64,000 bases of DNA from Lachnospiraceae bacterium (GTDB lineage Bacteria > Bacillota > Clostridia > Lachnospirales > Lachnospiraceae). The stretch's first letter is position 1. Each line of letters opens with the position of its first letter. Shown here in pieces: positions 37,934 to 46,387 of the stretch. Position numbers and translations under genes: made by a program. Location: positions 282,258 through 346,257 of the forward strand of contig CAJTIU010000003.1 of the NCBI GenBank assembly GCA_910576335.1. Reading direction: 5' to 3'. The notes below the pieces were generated by a model. That model worked only from the letters and a program-made list of their open reading frames with translations. It was not told the DNA's origin and did not search any database.

Positions 37934-39730
37934 ATGAGAGAACTTCCAGATTTGTCTGCGGAACTTGTATCAGTGTATCATTTACTTAACGAAGGAATAT
38001 ATTGGCAGGAAATAGTTTGGATTGAAAGGAAGTTTGTGGAGAAAATGAATGACTATAACACAAAACAGCAGCAAAAACAGGAGACACAACAAATGGAATG
38101 GAAATGGTCATGGCAGGATGAGTTTCTAAAATGGTTGTGTGGATATGCTAATACAGATGGCGGCATTTTGTATATTGGAGTAAATGATGATGGCTACGTG
38201 GTTGGAATAAAAGATGCCAAAAGACTGCTCGAAGGTTTGCCAAATAAGATTAATGATAAGCTGGGGATTATAGCCAGTATTAATCTCCATCAGACAAATG
38301 GAGCGGAAAATATTCGTTATGGAAATTGTATCCCTGCAAATATATCAGAAAAGCTAATTAACCAATATACTTGTGGAAAACTAAATTCTAAAGTGATAGA
38401 AAGCACCGATCAGCGTTATAATTCTATTGTAATGATGGAAAAAGAAAACAAAATATGGGAGGATTCGGATGGCACAAGGGATTATATTTCCATAGAAATT
38501 ATAAAATATCCGTTTGCCATTTCGTGTGATGGAAAATATTATAAACGTTCCGGCTCAACATTGCATGAATTAAATGGTTTTGAACTGCAAAATTTTCTGT
38601 TGGAACGCGCTGGAAAAACGTGGGATACAGTTCCGGTTCCAGAGGTTAGTGTATCAGATTTGAGTAAAGATGCATTGGAGGCATTTAGAAAGAAGGCAGT
38701 GAAAAGCAACAGGATGACGGAGAGCGAAGTTAATGTTTCTGATGAGTTATTGCTGCGCAATTTAAAATTATTTGATGGAGAATATTTAACAAGAGCGGCA
38801 ATTTTATTGTTTCATCCGACACCGGAACGTTATGTGACGGGTTCTTATATTAAAATTGGTTATTTTTCATTGGTAGGAGCTTTTGGCGAAGATGCGGAAC
38901 TGATAGAAGATTTGCAGTATCAGGATGTTGTGGAGGGACCGCTTCTTTTACAAACCGATAAAGCGATTGGTTTGATTTTTACAAAATATTTTAAAGCATT
39001 AGTAGATTATGAGGGTATTCAACGGACAGAAACCTTTATGCTGACTAGAGGTATGGTTCGCGAATTGCTTCTCAATGCGGTTAATCATAAAGATTATGCA
39101 ACAGGTGTGCCGATTCAGGTATCCATATATGAAGACCGAATCGTTATATTTAATATGGGATCATGGTCAAAACGTGTGCCTGCTGATGAGCGGGTATATA
39201 ATAAGCATGAATCTGTACCATATAATCCTAAAATCGCAGATGTGTCTTTTCGTTCAGGAGATGTGGAGGCATGGGGTAGAGGCTTTTTAAAGATAAAAAC
39301 AGAGTGTAAAAAGATAAATGCGCCGCTTCCGCTCATAGATGCTGAAAATGGGGGCGTTTTGATAAGCGCGTCGGGTTGTGAAAAATATATGTCTATGCTA
39401 AGATACGGTCAGTATGGACAAGTAGGAGCAGACGGTATTTGGCGTGATGAAGAAAATGCAGGCAAGAAAAGCGGCGATAAAAAAGCGGCGATAAAAAGCG
39501 GCGATAAAAAAGCGGCGATAAAAAGCGGCAATAAAAAAGTGACGAAAAAGACTCAGATGCAGTATGATAAAATTCTTGCATTTATGGAAGAAGGAAAAGA
39601 GTATGGAATTTGGGATTTCTGTGAATTGTTGAATTTAAAAGAAAGCCGTACAAAGGACATTTTAAAAGGACTTTCTGATTATATAGAGATAATTGGAAGT
39701 AACAGGGATAGACGTTATAGGAAAAAGTAA
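37934..39730 (+). CDS. AlbA_2/Schlafen-type DNA-binding and ATPase domain protein
   Basis: A 598-aa protein. The N-terminal AlbA_2 (Schlafen-AAA) domain reads LCGYANTDGGILYIGVNDDGYVVG near residues 70-95. The central HATPase_c-like part is RELLLNAVNHKDYATGVPIQVSIYEDRI near 375-405. The tail has tandem KSGDKKAAI repeats and a winged-helix end (ILAFMEEGKEYGIWDFCELLNL). Such RecG-like ATP-binding proteins are usually annotated as transcriptional regulators. It is the last gene before the right end of element A. Function in defence is unproven. Confidence 0.8.
   Translation: MRELPDLSAELVSVYHLLNEGIYWQEIVWIERKFVEKMNDYNTKQQQKQETQQMEWKWSWQDEFLKWLCGYANTDGGILYIGVNDDGYVVGIKDAKRLLEGLPNKINDKLGIIASINLHQTNGAENIRYGNCIPANISEKLINQYTCGKLNSKVIESTDQRYNSIVMMEKENKIWEDSDGTRDYISIEIIKYPFAISCDGKYYKRSGSTLHELNGFELQNFLLERAGKTWDTVPVPEVSVSDLSKDALEAFRKKAVKSNRMTESEVNVSDELLLRNLKLFDGEYLTRAAILLFHPTPERYVTGSYIKIGYFSLVGAFGEDAELIEDLQYQDVVEGPLLLQTDKAIGLIFTKYFKALVDYEGIQRTETFMLTRGMVRELLLNAVNHKDYATGVPIQVSIYEDRIVIFNMGSWSKRVPADERVYNKHESVPYNPKIADVSFRSGDVEAWGRGFLKIKTECKKINAPLPLIDAENGGVLISASGCEKYMSMLRYGQYGQVGADGIWRDEENAGKKSGDKKAAIKSGDKKAAIKSGNKKVTKKTQMQYDKILAFMEEGKEYGIWDFCELLNLKESRTKDILKGLSDYIEIIGSNRDRRYRKK
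39467..39547 (+). repeat. 27-nt tandem repeat in the AlbA_2 gene
   Basis: Three consecutive 27-nt units encode KSGDKKAAI, KSGDKKAAI and the diverged KSGNKKVTK. A copy-number change would keep the frame and lengthen or shorten the linker between the ATPase and winged-helix parts. Confidence 0.8.
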
Positions 39731-39749
39731 GTGTGCTAACAATTATGCG

Positions 39750-39768
39750 TTGGCTACAAGGTGGCTAC
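39750..39768. repeat. Arm-type repeats, right end of element A
   Basis: TTGGCTAC and GTGGCTAC lie 11 bp apart, matching the left-end pair of A and of C. They lie 105 bp before the tuf-end copy at 39873. The gene-free stretch 39731-40155 holds these repeats, the att copy, the terminator copy and element B's left arm repeats. Confidence 0.65.
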
Positions 39769-39872
39769 AAAAAATTTAAAAACATAGAGAAAATTGAATA
39801 TTCTCAGGAAACCAAATGACAGAAAACCCCGAAAACATGCCATCTGTCACACAAGATTCCCTCAACCTAATC

Positions 39873-39980
39873 CGTGAGGGTGGACGTACAGTAGGGTCTG
39901 GTAGAGTTGCTACAATCATCGAGTAATTACAATTTATTCAATAAAATCAAGGATTTCGGGGATTTCTCCGAAAGCCTTTT
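39873..39980 (+). other. att site 2: tuf 3'-end copy and terminator at the A/B junction
   Basis: The copy restarts at CGTGAGGGTGG and encodes [17 protein letters not shown] then TAA (39924-39926), with codons that differ from tuf at many third positions. It continues with a diverged terminator hairpin (stem near 39947-39980). Synonymous-only divergence means it was copied from a different tuf gene under protein-level constraint. Confidence 0.85.
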
Positions 39981-40012
39981 TGCGTCGGTGTAACAGTGAA
40001 AGTGTGGTCAGC

Positions 40013-40030
40013 GGTGCCAAAACGGTGCCA
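40013..40030. repeat. Arm-type repeats, left end of element B
   Basis: Two GGTGCCA motifs start exactly 11 bp apart (40013 and 40024). The same pair with the same spacing is at the right end (57486 and 57497). The motif differs from GTGGCTAC in elements A and C, as expected for a different integrase. Confidence 0.65.
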
Positions 40031-40155
40031 GAAACTACGCAAATAAAATTTAAAGTAATTACTACAGCTGTAATGGAATAGACCATATGTTCCGACTGTT
40101 CAAAAATGCAAAGGAGATGTAAAATAACAGTAACATATTTTTACGGAGGTGTATT

Positions 40156-40521
40156 ATGGGGTCTACTGGTAATGGAATGTTTGGAATGTATAGTGGTGGT
40201 GGCGCAGGCTCCATTGCTAATGGTGGAGATGGATGTCCGATAGAAATTGAGAATATTCGATTGGAGGATGTAGCTATATCAGAATATTTTTTGAACCATA
40301 ATGATGTGCCTTCTGCTGGTGAACCGGTTGAATTAGCAATGCAATTGATTAATAAACGATTGGCGGTTGTTTTGACAAGCACTCAAGAGGTTATTGGAAA
40401 TCTACCAGTATCCTATAATTATTTAAATTTGTGTATAAAAAAAGGGAAGAGATATTCAGGAGCAATTAAATCATCTGGATTATTACCAATTCCTTTTATT
40501 GTGGTAAATTTGTATGCATAA
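40156..40521 (+). CDS. Small Gly-rich N-terminus protein, first gene of the QueC-like operon
   Basis: A 121-aa protein that begins MGSTGNGMFGMYSGGG, a flexible Gly/Ser tail with a penultimate Gly, followed by a beta-rich domain of about 95 residues. The ribosome site is ACGGAGG, 7 nt before ATG. It overlaps the next gene by 8 nt. In QatB and in type IV CBASS, small Gly-starting proteins occur beside QueC-like enzymes; the tail could therefore be a substrate or binding peptide here. The fold and function were not recognised. Confidence 0.75.
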   Translation: MGSTGNGMFGMYSGGGAGSIANGGDGCPIEIENIRLEDVAISEYFLNHNDVPSAGEPVELAMQLINKRLAVVLTSTQEVIGNLPVSYNYLNLCIKKGKRYSGAIKSSGLLPIPFIVVNLYA

Positions 40522-41863
40522 AGGAAAAGTATTAATAATTGGTGAAATATATGTAGACCATCATTTTGATGTCAGAGAGAATGGATTTAGTATATCCAGA
40601 CTTGGGGGAATTTTTCACGCTGCAAGAAGTTGCGATGCAGTGAATATGGAATATGCATTGGCATATTATGCACCTAGTTATCTTGTAAAAGATGTCGAAA
40701 AATTTGGAATGGATGTATTAAGGGCTAGTAATGTGTATTGCCTAGGCAATGTTGATAAGGCACCTAATGTGATGTTAATCGGTCAGTCGGATGAGAGTGG
40801 TAATCAGCTATATGAGAATATATTATGCAAACAAGCAGAGTATATCTGCAAATTGCCATTATTTCAAGTGCTCGATGATTTTGCACCGACCGATGTTATG
40901 ATTTTTCCTGGAAGATATGGGAACGCTAAAATATTAAGTGAACTTTCAGACTATGAAGGAAGAATTCATATCGATATGAATTATGATTGTGATTGTGATG
41001 ATATTGTGGGTTTAGATGCTATAAATATTCAGACGGTGTTTTTATCGACATCATCAACATCATTTGAAAAGTATTTTAAAGAAGTTAGTTATGATGATTT
41101 AATAGTATATTTTAGTAAAAGGAATGTGTGTCAGTTATTAGTAAAAGAAAATAGGGGTGGTTCATGGCTTTATGATTTTAAAGAAAAAGCAAGTTATGAG
41201 GCACCAGCTTACGTTGGTAAGACTATTCATTCGGTAGGCGTTGGAGATGTATATGATATTGCATATATATCCGAAGTGGCGGCAAATAATATTATACATA
41301 ATATGGCATTTGCATCGTGGATATCTGCTTTATATGCACAAACACTTCAACAAGAAGAGTTTAAAAAGAACACCGAACTTATTTCTTTAAATGTTGAAGA
41401 TTTTGTTGAAATGGAAGGAATAAGGGTTCCATGGAATGAAAGAGTTAATTACCCAATTTACATGGCAGCTCCAGATTTTGATTATGTAAATACAGAGAAA
41501 TTGGATATTTTAGTGAACTCTCTTTTATATCATAATTTTAAACCTAGGAGACCAATTAAAGAAAATGGGCAAGTAGATAAAGATATGGCGATTAGTGAAG
41601 AAAGAGCTATATTTGCTAAAGATATGGAATTGTTATCGGAATGCAAATTAATGATAGCAACATTACTCTACAATGATCAAGGAACCTTGGTGGAAATTGG
41701 TAATTACCAAGCTAAAGGAAAACCTATAATACTTTATGATCCATATTTGAAATTAGATAATATGTTTCTGAAAAATTCATGTACACATTATTGTAATACG
41801 AAGAGCCAAGTAATTGATGCAGTGTTTACTGAGGTAAGTAGGATGGTGAAAAATGGAAAATAA
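40514..41863 (+). CDS. PfkB-like kinase fused to a nucleoside 2-deoxyribosyltransferase-like domain
   Basis: A 449-aa two-domain protein. Residues about 1-290 resemble PfkB sugar/nucleoside kinases: GGIFHAARSC near 30 and HSVGVGDVYDIAY near 238, where GVGD corresponds to the GAGD catalytic box. Residues about 310-440 resemble nucleoside 2-deoxyribosyltransferases: PIYMAAPDFDY, then AIFAKDMELLSECKLMIATL and GTLVEIGNYQAKGKPII with the catalytic Glu. Such enzymes exchange bases on deoxyribose. It overlaps both neighbours by 8-11 nt. A role in handling a modified nucleobase or nucleoside in step with the QueC-like protein is inferred. Confidence 0.75.
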   Translation: MHKGKVLIIGEIYVDHHFDVRENGFSISRLGGIFHAARSCDAVNMEYALAYYAPSYLVKDVEKFGMDVLRASNVYCLGNVDKAPNVMLIGQSDESGNQLYENILCKQAEYICKLPLFQVLDDFAPTDVMIFPGRYGNAKILSELSDYEGRIHIDMNYDCDCDDIVGLDAINIQTVFLSTSSTSFEKYFKEVSYDDLIVYFSKRNVCQLLVKENRGGSWLYDFKEKASYEAPAYVGKTIHSVGVGDVYDIAYISEVAANNIIHNMAFASWISALYAQTLQQEEFKKNTELISLNVEDFVEMEGIRVPWNERVNYPIYMAAPDFDYVNTEKLDILVNSLLYHNFKPRRPIKENGQVDKDMAISEERAIFAKDMELLSECKLMIATLLYNDQGTLVEIGNYQAKGKPIILYDPYLKLDNMFLKNSCTHYCNTKSQVIDAVFTEVSRMVKNGK

Positions 41864-42497
41864 TATTGATTGTCTTTTGCTTGCGTCCGGTGGAATGGAT
41901 TCTACTGTCTTGGCATATAAGCTTGCTAAAGAAAATAAGAATGTCGTAATTTTATTTATTGATTATGGACAGCATTGTAAAAAGAAGGAATATCAAACGC
42001 TTTTGCAAGTACTTCCCGCAGAATATGTAGAAAATGTGCGAGTAATTAAAATAGGTGATGTTTATAGAGAATCAAATTCTCGTATGATAGTAGAGGCAAA
42101 TTTGTGGGAGGATAGTGTCGTAGCAGAGAATATGTATCTTCCTTACAGAAATATTTTATTTTTATCATTAGCATCGGCATATGCACAATCCATGGGTATT
42201 AAAGATGTGTATACAGCATTTATTAATAGTAACCATGCAAAAGAGATTGATTGTTCGATGGAATTTTTTACAAAGCTAGAAAACTTGTTATTTGAATATG
42301 GCTCTATTAGAATTAATATGCCATTTCGAGAAATGACTAAAACAGAGGTGGCCAAGTTGGGTTTAGAGCTCAAGGCACCTATTGAAAGAACATATTCATG
42401 CCAAGTCAATGCAGAAATGCCTTGTGGAGCATGTCCTAACTGTGTTGATCGCATAAATGCGTTAAATAATATATTAGAGGGAAAGATTAATGGATAA
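41853..42497 (+). CDS. QueC-like 7-cyano-7-deazaguanine synthase homologue
   Basis: A 214-aa PP-loop protein. The ATP motif LLASGGMDSTVLAY lies at the N-terminus and the QueC zinc site is kept at the C-terminus (CQVNAEMPCGACPNC). QueC turns 7-carboxy-7-deazaguanine into preQ0. The gene is not next to queD/E/F but inside an overlapping four-gene operon on a mobile element. QueC-like proteins in such settings belong to defence modules (type IV CBASS Cap9, QatC), where they are thought to modify proteins rather than make tRNA bases. Overlap with the upstream gene is 11 nt, with the downstream gene 8 nt. Confidence 0.85.
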   Translation: MENNIDCLLLASGGMDSTVLAYKLAKENKNVVILFIDYGQHCKKKEYQTLLQVLPAEYVENVRVIKIGDVYRESNSRMIVEANLWEDSVVAENMYLPYRNILFLSLASAYAQSMGIKDVYTAFINSNHAKEIDCSMEFFTKLENLLFEYGSIRINMPFREMTKTEVAKLGLELKAPIERTYSCQVNAEMPCGACPNCVDRINALNNILEGKING

Positions 42498-43152
42498 TAT
42501 AAATAATATAGATAACTCAGTTCAAAGGGTTATAGACCTTTTGGAAAGAATTCCTCACAATTATGCTGAAATTACACAGAGAACACCATATTATAACATG
42601 GCAGCAACATTGACAGATTCAGTATTACAAGCAGGAATGAATTATAAAAGTGTGGTATATCCAAGAGTTTATAATATTTTGAGTAAATATTCGGATTATA
42701 AGACGACATGTGATTTCATAATACTATTTCAGACAATATCAATTGAGGAAATAATACAATGGAAAAACAAAAGAAAGCAAGATACAATCTGCGATTTGGC
42801 TTGGTATTTGTATAATTGTAATATAAATACAGAAGACGATTTGGCGGAGTGGATATTGGATGATAGGAATGCGGAGAGCTTATTAGAAATTAATGGAGTA
42901 GGAAGAAAGACTATTGATTATATGAAATTACTATCTGGTCAGCAAGCGATACCGATTGACAGGCATATGTTTCAATTTCTTGAAATAGCAGGTGTATTGA
43001 CAGCCGATTATAAGGAAGCAAGTAGAATATTGCGAAAGGCTGCATCTGTATTAGAAGTGGGTGAAAGTGTATTAGATAAAACTATATGGAATTATATGTC
43101 ACAAAAAAAGTCAGATGGACAGTTGTCACTTTTTGATATATATGGGATATAA
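42490..43152 (+). CDS. HhH-GPD-like DNA glycosylase homologue
   Basis: A 220-aa helical protein with a helix-hairpin-helix, LLEINGVGRKTIDYMKLL near residues 136-153, followed by AIPIDRHMFQFL, the equivalent of the catalytic-Asp segment of the OGG/EndoIII family (D-R-H). No iron-sulfur cysteines follow. Base-excision glycosylases of this fold cut the bond between a base and its sugar. In type IV CBASS an OGG-like gene is next to a QueC-like gene, as here. It is the last gene of the operon; 94 bp later a new promoter starts. Confidence 0.75.
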   Translation: MDNINNIDNSVQRVIDLLERIPHNYAEITQRTPYYNMAATLTDSVLQAGMNYKSVVYPRVYNILSKYSDYKTTCDFIILFQTISIEEIIQWKNKRKQDTICDLAWYLYNCNINTEDDLAEWILDDRNAESLLEINGVGRKTIDYMKLLSGQQAIPIDRHMFQFLEIAGVLTADYKEASRILRKAASVLEVGESVLDKTIWNYMSQKKSDGQLSLFDIYGI

Positions 43153-43209
43153 TGATTCGGAAAGCTTAAGTGATCAAATAGAAACCAAACAGAAAGCATG
43201 AGATTGACC

Positions 43210-43238
43210 TTGAAAATTATGTATAAACATGATATGAT
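43210..43238 (+). promoter_or_regulatory. Promoter of the structured RNA before DUF3800
   Basis: TTGAAA (43210-43215), 17 bp and TATGAT (43233-43238) lie after the glycosylase-like gene and face the folded RNA and DUF3800. Confidence 0.75.
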
Positions 43239-43245
43239 GTACATA

Positions 43246-43352
43246 GAATAAAACTGTAATGCGTTACAGTTTGGGCTGGTCGAAAGACCCGGGTCCATCA
43301 GCAGATGGGGAGGTTCCCCATTATTGGCGGGTATATACCCGCCAATTTTTGT
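43246..43352 (+). ncRNA. Structured leader RNA of the DUF3800 gene
   Basis: The RNA has a 9-bp stem AAACTGTAA/TTACAGTTT (43251-43272), then a multi-helix region with GGTC-GAAA-GACC and ATGGGGA/TCCCCAT hairpins. It ends in a perfect terminator hairpin ATTGGCGGGTAT/ATACCCGCCAAT (about 43323-43346) plus a T-run. It is followed at once by a DUF3800 gene. Structured RNAs associated with DUF3800 genes have been described in comparative studies; this looks like one of them, though the exact motif class could not be matched by eye. It could be a regulator, or an RNA partner of the protein. Confidence 0.7.
43323..43350 (+). terminator. Terminator at the end of the DUF3800 leader RNA
   Basis: ATTGGCGGGTAT and ATACCCGCCAAT form a 12-bp stem with a T-run. 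It lies only about 30 nt before the DUF3800 start, so it must be bypassed for expression, or the RNA and protein may be separate products. Confidence 0.8.
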
Positions 43353-43379
43353 ACAGAATTTGAAGTAAGAAGGCGTTAT

Positions 43380-44060
43380 ATGAAAGAACTAAGTATTTTT
43401 ATTGATGAGTCTGGGGATTTTGGTGAGTATGATCATCATTCTCCTTGGTATATAGTTACAATGGTATTTCATGAACAAGACATATCTATTCAAGAGTCAA
43501 TGGAATATTTAAATAGAGAACTATCACTTTTGGGCTTAGAAAATCATTGTATACATACAGGTCCTATTATTCGAAAAGAGGAAGAATACTCTGAAATGGA
43601 TTATTTAGAACGTAGAAAGATATTTAATAAAATGGTTACGTTTATGAGACAGAGTGGGGTAAAGTATAAAGCATTCCATATCGAGAAAAAGCATATTGAA
43701 GATATTGTTGAAGCAACAGGTAAACTTTCAAAACAAATATCTGTTTTTATTAGGGAACACTATGACTTCTTGCTTTCATTCGACTTGGTTAAAATATACT
43801 ATGATAATGGCCAAGTCGAGTTAAACAAAATATTATCGACCTTGTTTAATGCGTTTTTGCCAAGAGTGGAGTTCCGAAAAGTAAAACCATCGGATTATAG
43901 GTTATTTCAGGTGGCAGATATGATATGTACTTTTGAACTGTTAAAGCTAAAACTACAAAAGCATTCTTTTTCTAAATCAGAGCAAATATTCTTTGGCTCA
44001 GTCAACGATTTGAAAAGAAACTATCTGAAAATTGTCAATAGACAGGATATTGATCATTAG
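43380..44060 (+). CDS. DUF3800 domain protein
   Basis: A 226-aa DUF3800 protein with the signature start FIDESGDFG and, near residue 190, the DYRLFQVADMICTFELL block with conserved Asp. The family looks like an RNase H-fold nuclease, often found on phages, mobile elements and with defence genes. ATG 43380 follows AGAAGGCG. The longer ORF from 43305 would start inside the terminator hairpin and is rejected. Its start lies directly behind a structured RNA (43246-43352), a linkage seen elsewhere. The target is unknown. Confidence 0.85.
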   Translation: MKELSIFIDESGDFGEYDHHSPWYIVTMVFHEQDISIQESMEYLNRELSLLGLENHCIHTGPIIRKEEEYSEMDYLERRKIFNKMVTFMRQSGVKYKAFHIEKKHIEDIVEATGKLSKQISVFIREHYDFLLSFDLVKIYYDNGQVELNKILSTLFNAFLPRVEFRKVKPSDYRLFQVADMICTFELLKLKLQKHSFSKSEQIFFGSVNDLKRNYLKIVNRQDIDH

Positions 44061-44062
44061 AT

Positions 44063-44100
44063 AATAACTCCAGTGAACGAATATATTCACTGGAGTTATT
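44063..44100. terminator. Bidirectional terminator between DUF3800 and the repressor
   Basis: AATAACTCCAGTGAA (44063-44077) pairs with TTCACTGGAGTTATT (44086-44100), a perfect 15-bp stem with T/A runs on both sides. The DUF3800 gene and the leftward repressor converge here. Confidence 0.85.
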
Positions 44101-44102
44101 TT

Positions 44103-44585
44103 TTACCAACCTTTTATTTGCTTTACCTGTTCTGCCCGCTCTTTGTCTTTGTGGTACTGCAACTTGAACTGTATCGTTTCCACTACTTCCTTTCTTGCTT
44201 CATCGTCTAGTTGATAAAATGAAGTCAACAGATTATCCACATCGGGCATACTGTTTTTTCCAAACAGGTACATAAGCGGATATAGGGAATTTTTCAGATA
44301 TACTTTTACCCTGTTTCCGTCAAGAGCGCCATTCAGTCCATCGGGGAGCGTGGGATATATTTCTTCTTCAGTAATAGCGCCGGAGAACGGACTGGCGGCG
44401 CATATCTCATTCACATCAATTTCTAATTCATTTGCCAACCGCAAGGCAAAGTCAAATCGGATATTGGAATCCTTTTGAATAATAGAATATAGTGTTGTAG
44501 CACTAATTCCAGTAGCCTTTGCAATCTGACGGACATTTGTGTTCTTACTGTCAAGTATTTCTTTCAGTTTCTTTCCATCGCCCAT
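44103..44585 (-). CDS. XRE-family HTH repressor of element B
   Basis: A 160-aa regulator related to the repressors of A and C: MGDGKKLKEILDSKN at the start, HTH NVRQIAKATGISATTLYSII, and a C-terminal helical domain. It is read away from the promoter/operator region at 44703-44781, and probably represses xis-int. ATG 44585 follows AGGAGGTC. The IS110 insertion downstream of that promoter now separates the controlled genes from it. Confidence 0.85.
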   Translation of the reverse strand: MGDGKKLKEILDSKNTNVRQIAKATGISATTLYSIIQKDSNIRFDFALRLANELEIDVNEICAASPFSGAITEEEIYPTLPDGLNGALDGNRVKVYLKNSLYPLMYLFGKNSMPDVDNLLTSFYQLDDEARKEVVETIQFKLQYHKDKERAEQVKQIKGW

Positions 44586-44702
44586 AGTGACCTCCTATTT
44601 TCATATGTTGAATAATTACGAAAAGCATAAATCCTATTTATCATCATACCACATATACGAAAAACATAAAAGAGAAAAATATGAAAAAAGAAAAAATATA
44701 GA

Positions 44703-44781
44703 TACGAAGTTCGTAAAAATATTTTTACGAAGTGTTGACATTGTTCGGATAAGGTGTTAATATGAATATACGAAATTCGTA
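44703..44781 (+). promoter_or_regulatory. Promoter flanked by two palindromic operators (element B)
   Basis: TTGACA (44735-44740), 17 bp and TAATAT (44758-44763) are flanked by TACGAAGTTCGTA (44703-44715) and TACGAAATTCGTA (44769-44781), near-perfect palindromes. Further TACGAAAAACATA half-sites lie upstream. They likely bind the divergent repressor. The layout equals that of element A at 20565-20620. Confidence 0.75.
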
Positions 44782-44871
44782 CAACAATTAAATACAAATA
44801 GTGTAATGAATTTCTAAAAGGGGAAAGGAGCTTCCTGTATAATATAAAGTGTAAAGGGAGTTGATAAAAAA

Positions 44872-44942
44872 AGATACCTCGTATATAGTTGGATTATTAC
44901 TGACCAGCCAGTTGGTAAAATCCAAAAACACAAGAGGTATCT
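44872..44942 (+). promoter_or_regulatory. Hairpin masking the IS110 transposase ribosome site
   Basis: AGATACCTC (44872-44880) pairs with GAGGTATCT (44934-44942), the latter containing the ribosome site just 4 nt before ATG 44946. Inside, TTGGATT pairs with AATCCAA. Transcripts entering from outside would fold and block translation, a known way for insertion sequences to stay quiet. Confidence 0.6.
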
Positions 44943-44945
44943 AAG

Positions 44946-46387
44946 ATGAATGTTAAGGCAAATCAAACAAAAAAGCAAGTAAATGTAGAAAACCAGGCAA
45001 ATCTTCTTTTGTCAACAGAAGAACTTAGAAAGAGAATGGAAGGTGTTGAAAAAGAATTAAAATCGTATACATGGAGAGAACTGGAAACAAATGGTAAATT
45101 TGCCAAGAATGACAAACTTTCCTTCATTACAGATGACATGCTTATAGTCGGATGCGATATAGGCAGTGAAACCCATTATATAAGAGCAATCGACATCAGG
45201 GGAAGGGAACTGGGCAAAGGGGCATTTGAATTCAGTAACACGGCAGAAGGTTTTGAGAATGCGAAAGCATGGATGCTGAAACATGCGGCGCAGAATGAAA
45301 AAAGACAGATCGTCCTGGGCCTTGAACCGACAGGGCACTACTGGTTTGCATTAGCTGCATGGATGATTTCGGAAGGAATCAGCGTTGTTCAGGTCAATCC
45401 ATATGCTGTAAAGCAGAGCAAGGAAATTGAAGATAACATCAGCACAAGGATGACAGAAAGGATCCGAAACTAATTGCAAATCTTGTAAAAGACGGTAATT
45501 ATGGGATGCCTTATCTTCCGGAAAAAACCTACGCAGATATGAGAAGACTCTCGATGTTCAGAGACCAGCTTACAGAAGACCGAATCAGAAATGTCAACCG
45601 TCTTCACAGAGAACTTAAGATTTATTTTCCGGAATACATGGACGCATTTGGAAAAATCGATGGTGCATTCGCATTGGAAGTACTGAAAGTATCCTGCATC
45701 CCGTCTGAGATTGCAGCACTGGGAACAGAAGGGCTGAGAAACATCTGGCATGATGCGAAGCTGAGAGGACGCGGTTATAGCAGGGCCAGTAAAATCGTGA
45801 ACCATGCAGAGAAAAGCGTGGGATTGGAAGATGGAACCAGTGCTGGCCGTGAGGCAGTGAGGTGGTTTTCAGAACAGATCCTGAAGCTGGATGAACAGCT
45901 TGCCCGGATAGAAAGTACCTTACATAAGAAATGTATGGAAATACCTTATGCAGAAAATATTCTGGAAATCAAAGGTGTGGGTGAGAACATTTTAGCCGGG
46001 ATTGTGGCAGAAATGGGGGATATCAGCAGATTTGATGACGTAAAAGAAATCCAGAAGTTAAGTGGAATGGGTCTTGTGGCATGCAGCTCAGGTAAGCACA
46101 GGGGACAGACAAAAATCAGTCACAGAGGACGCAAACGGCTCCGGTACTGGCTGTTCCAGGCGGCAAAATCAGCGGTTTCACATGCAGAAGAATTTAAACA
46201 ATTGCATGTGTACTACACAACACGGGCCAGGAATCCGCTAAAAAGGATGCAGTCACTGATTGTGATAGCCTGCAAGATACTAAGGGTGATCTACACAATC
46301 CTGAAGACGGGGGCAACATATGATCCGCAAAAAATGTTGAAGGATATCAAACGCCCGGAAGCTGCACCGGCCCAGATGGCGGCATAA
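44946..46387 (+). pseudogene. IS110-family transposase, frameshifted
   Basis: The first part (44946-45473) contains the DEDD start IVGCDIGSETHYIRAID and LEPTGHYWFALAAWM. It ends early with ISTRMTERIRN. Reading in another frame from about 45450 gives DDRKDPKLIANLVKDG, which matches the family and joins to the second part (45506-46387) with the Transposase_20 domain (IKGVGENILAGIVAEMGDISRF). A 1-nt change near 45441-45455 explains this. Programmed frameshifting is not usual in IS110, so decay or a sequencing error is more likely. Intact length would be about 480 aa. Confidence 0.85.

Noticed and set aside
39467..39547. Repeats in the AlbA_2 gene as a CRISPR or binding-site array
   Set aside because: The 27-nt units are contiguous with no spacers, in frame, and encode a repeated peptide. 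They are an ordinary coding tandem repeat.
40514..43152. Calling the operon a complete type IV CBASS or QatABCD system
   Set aside because: No CD-NTase, TGT-like, ATPase (QatA) or TatD (QatD) gene is present next to it. Only the QueC-like, glycosylase-like and Gly-starting components are shared.
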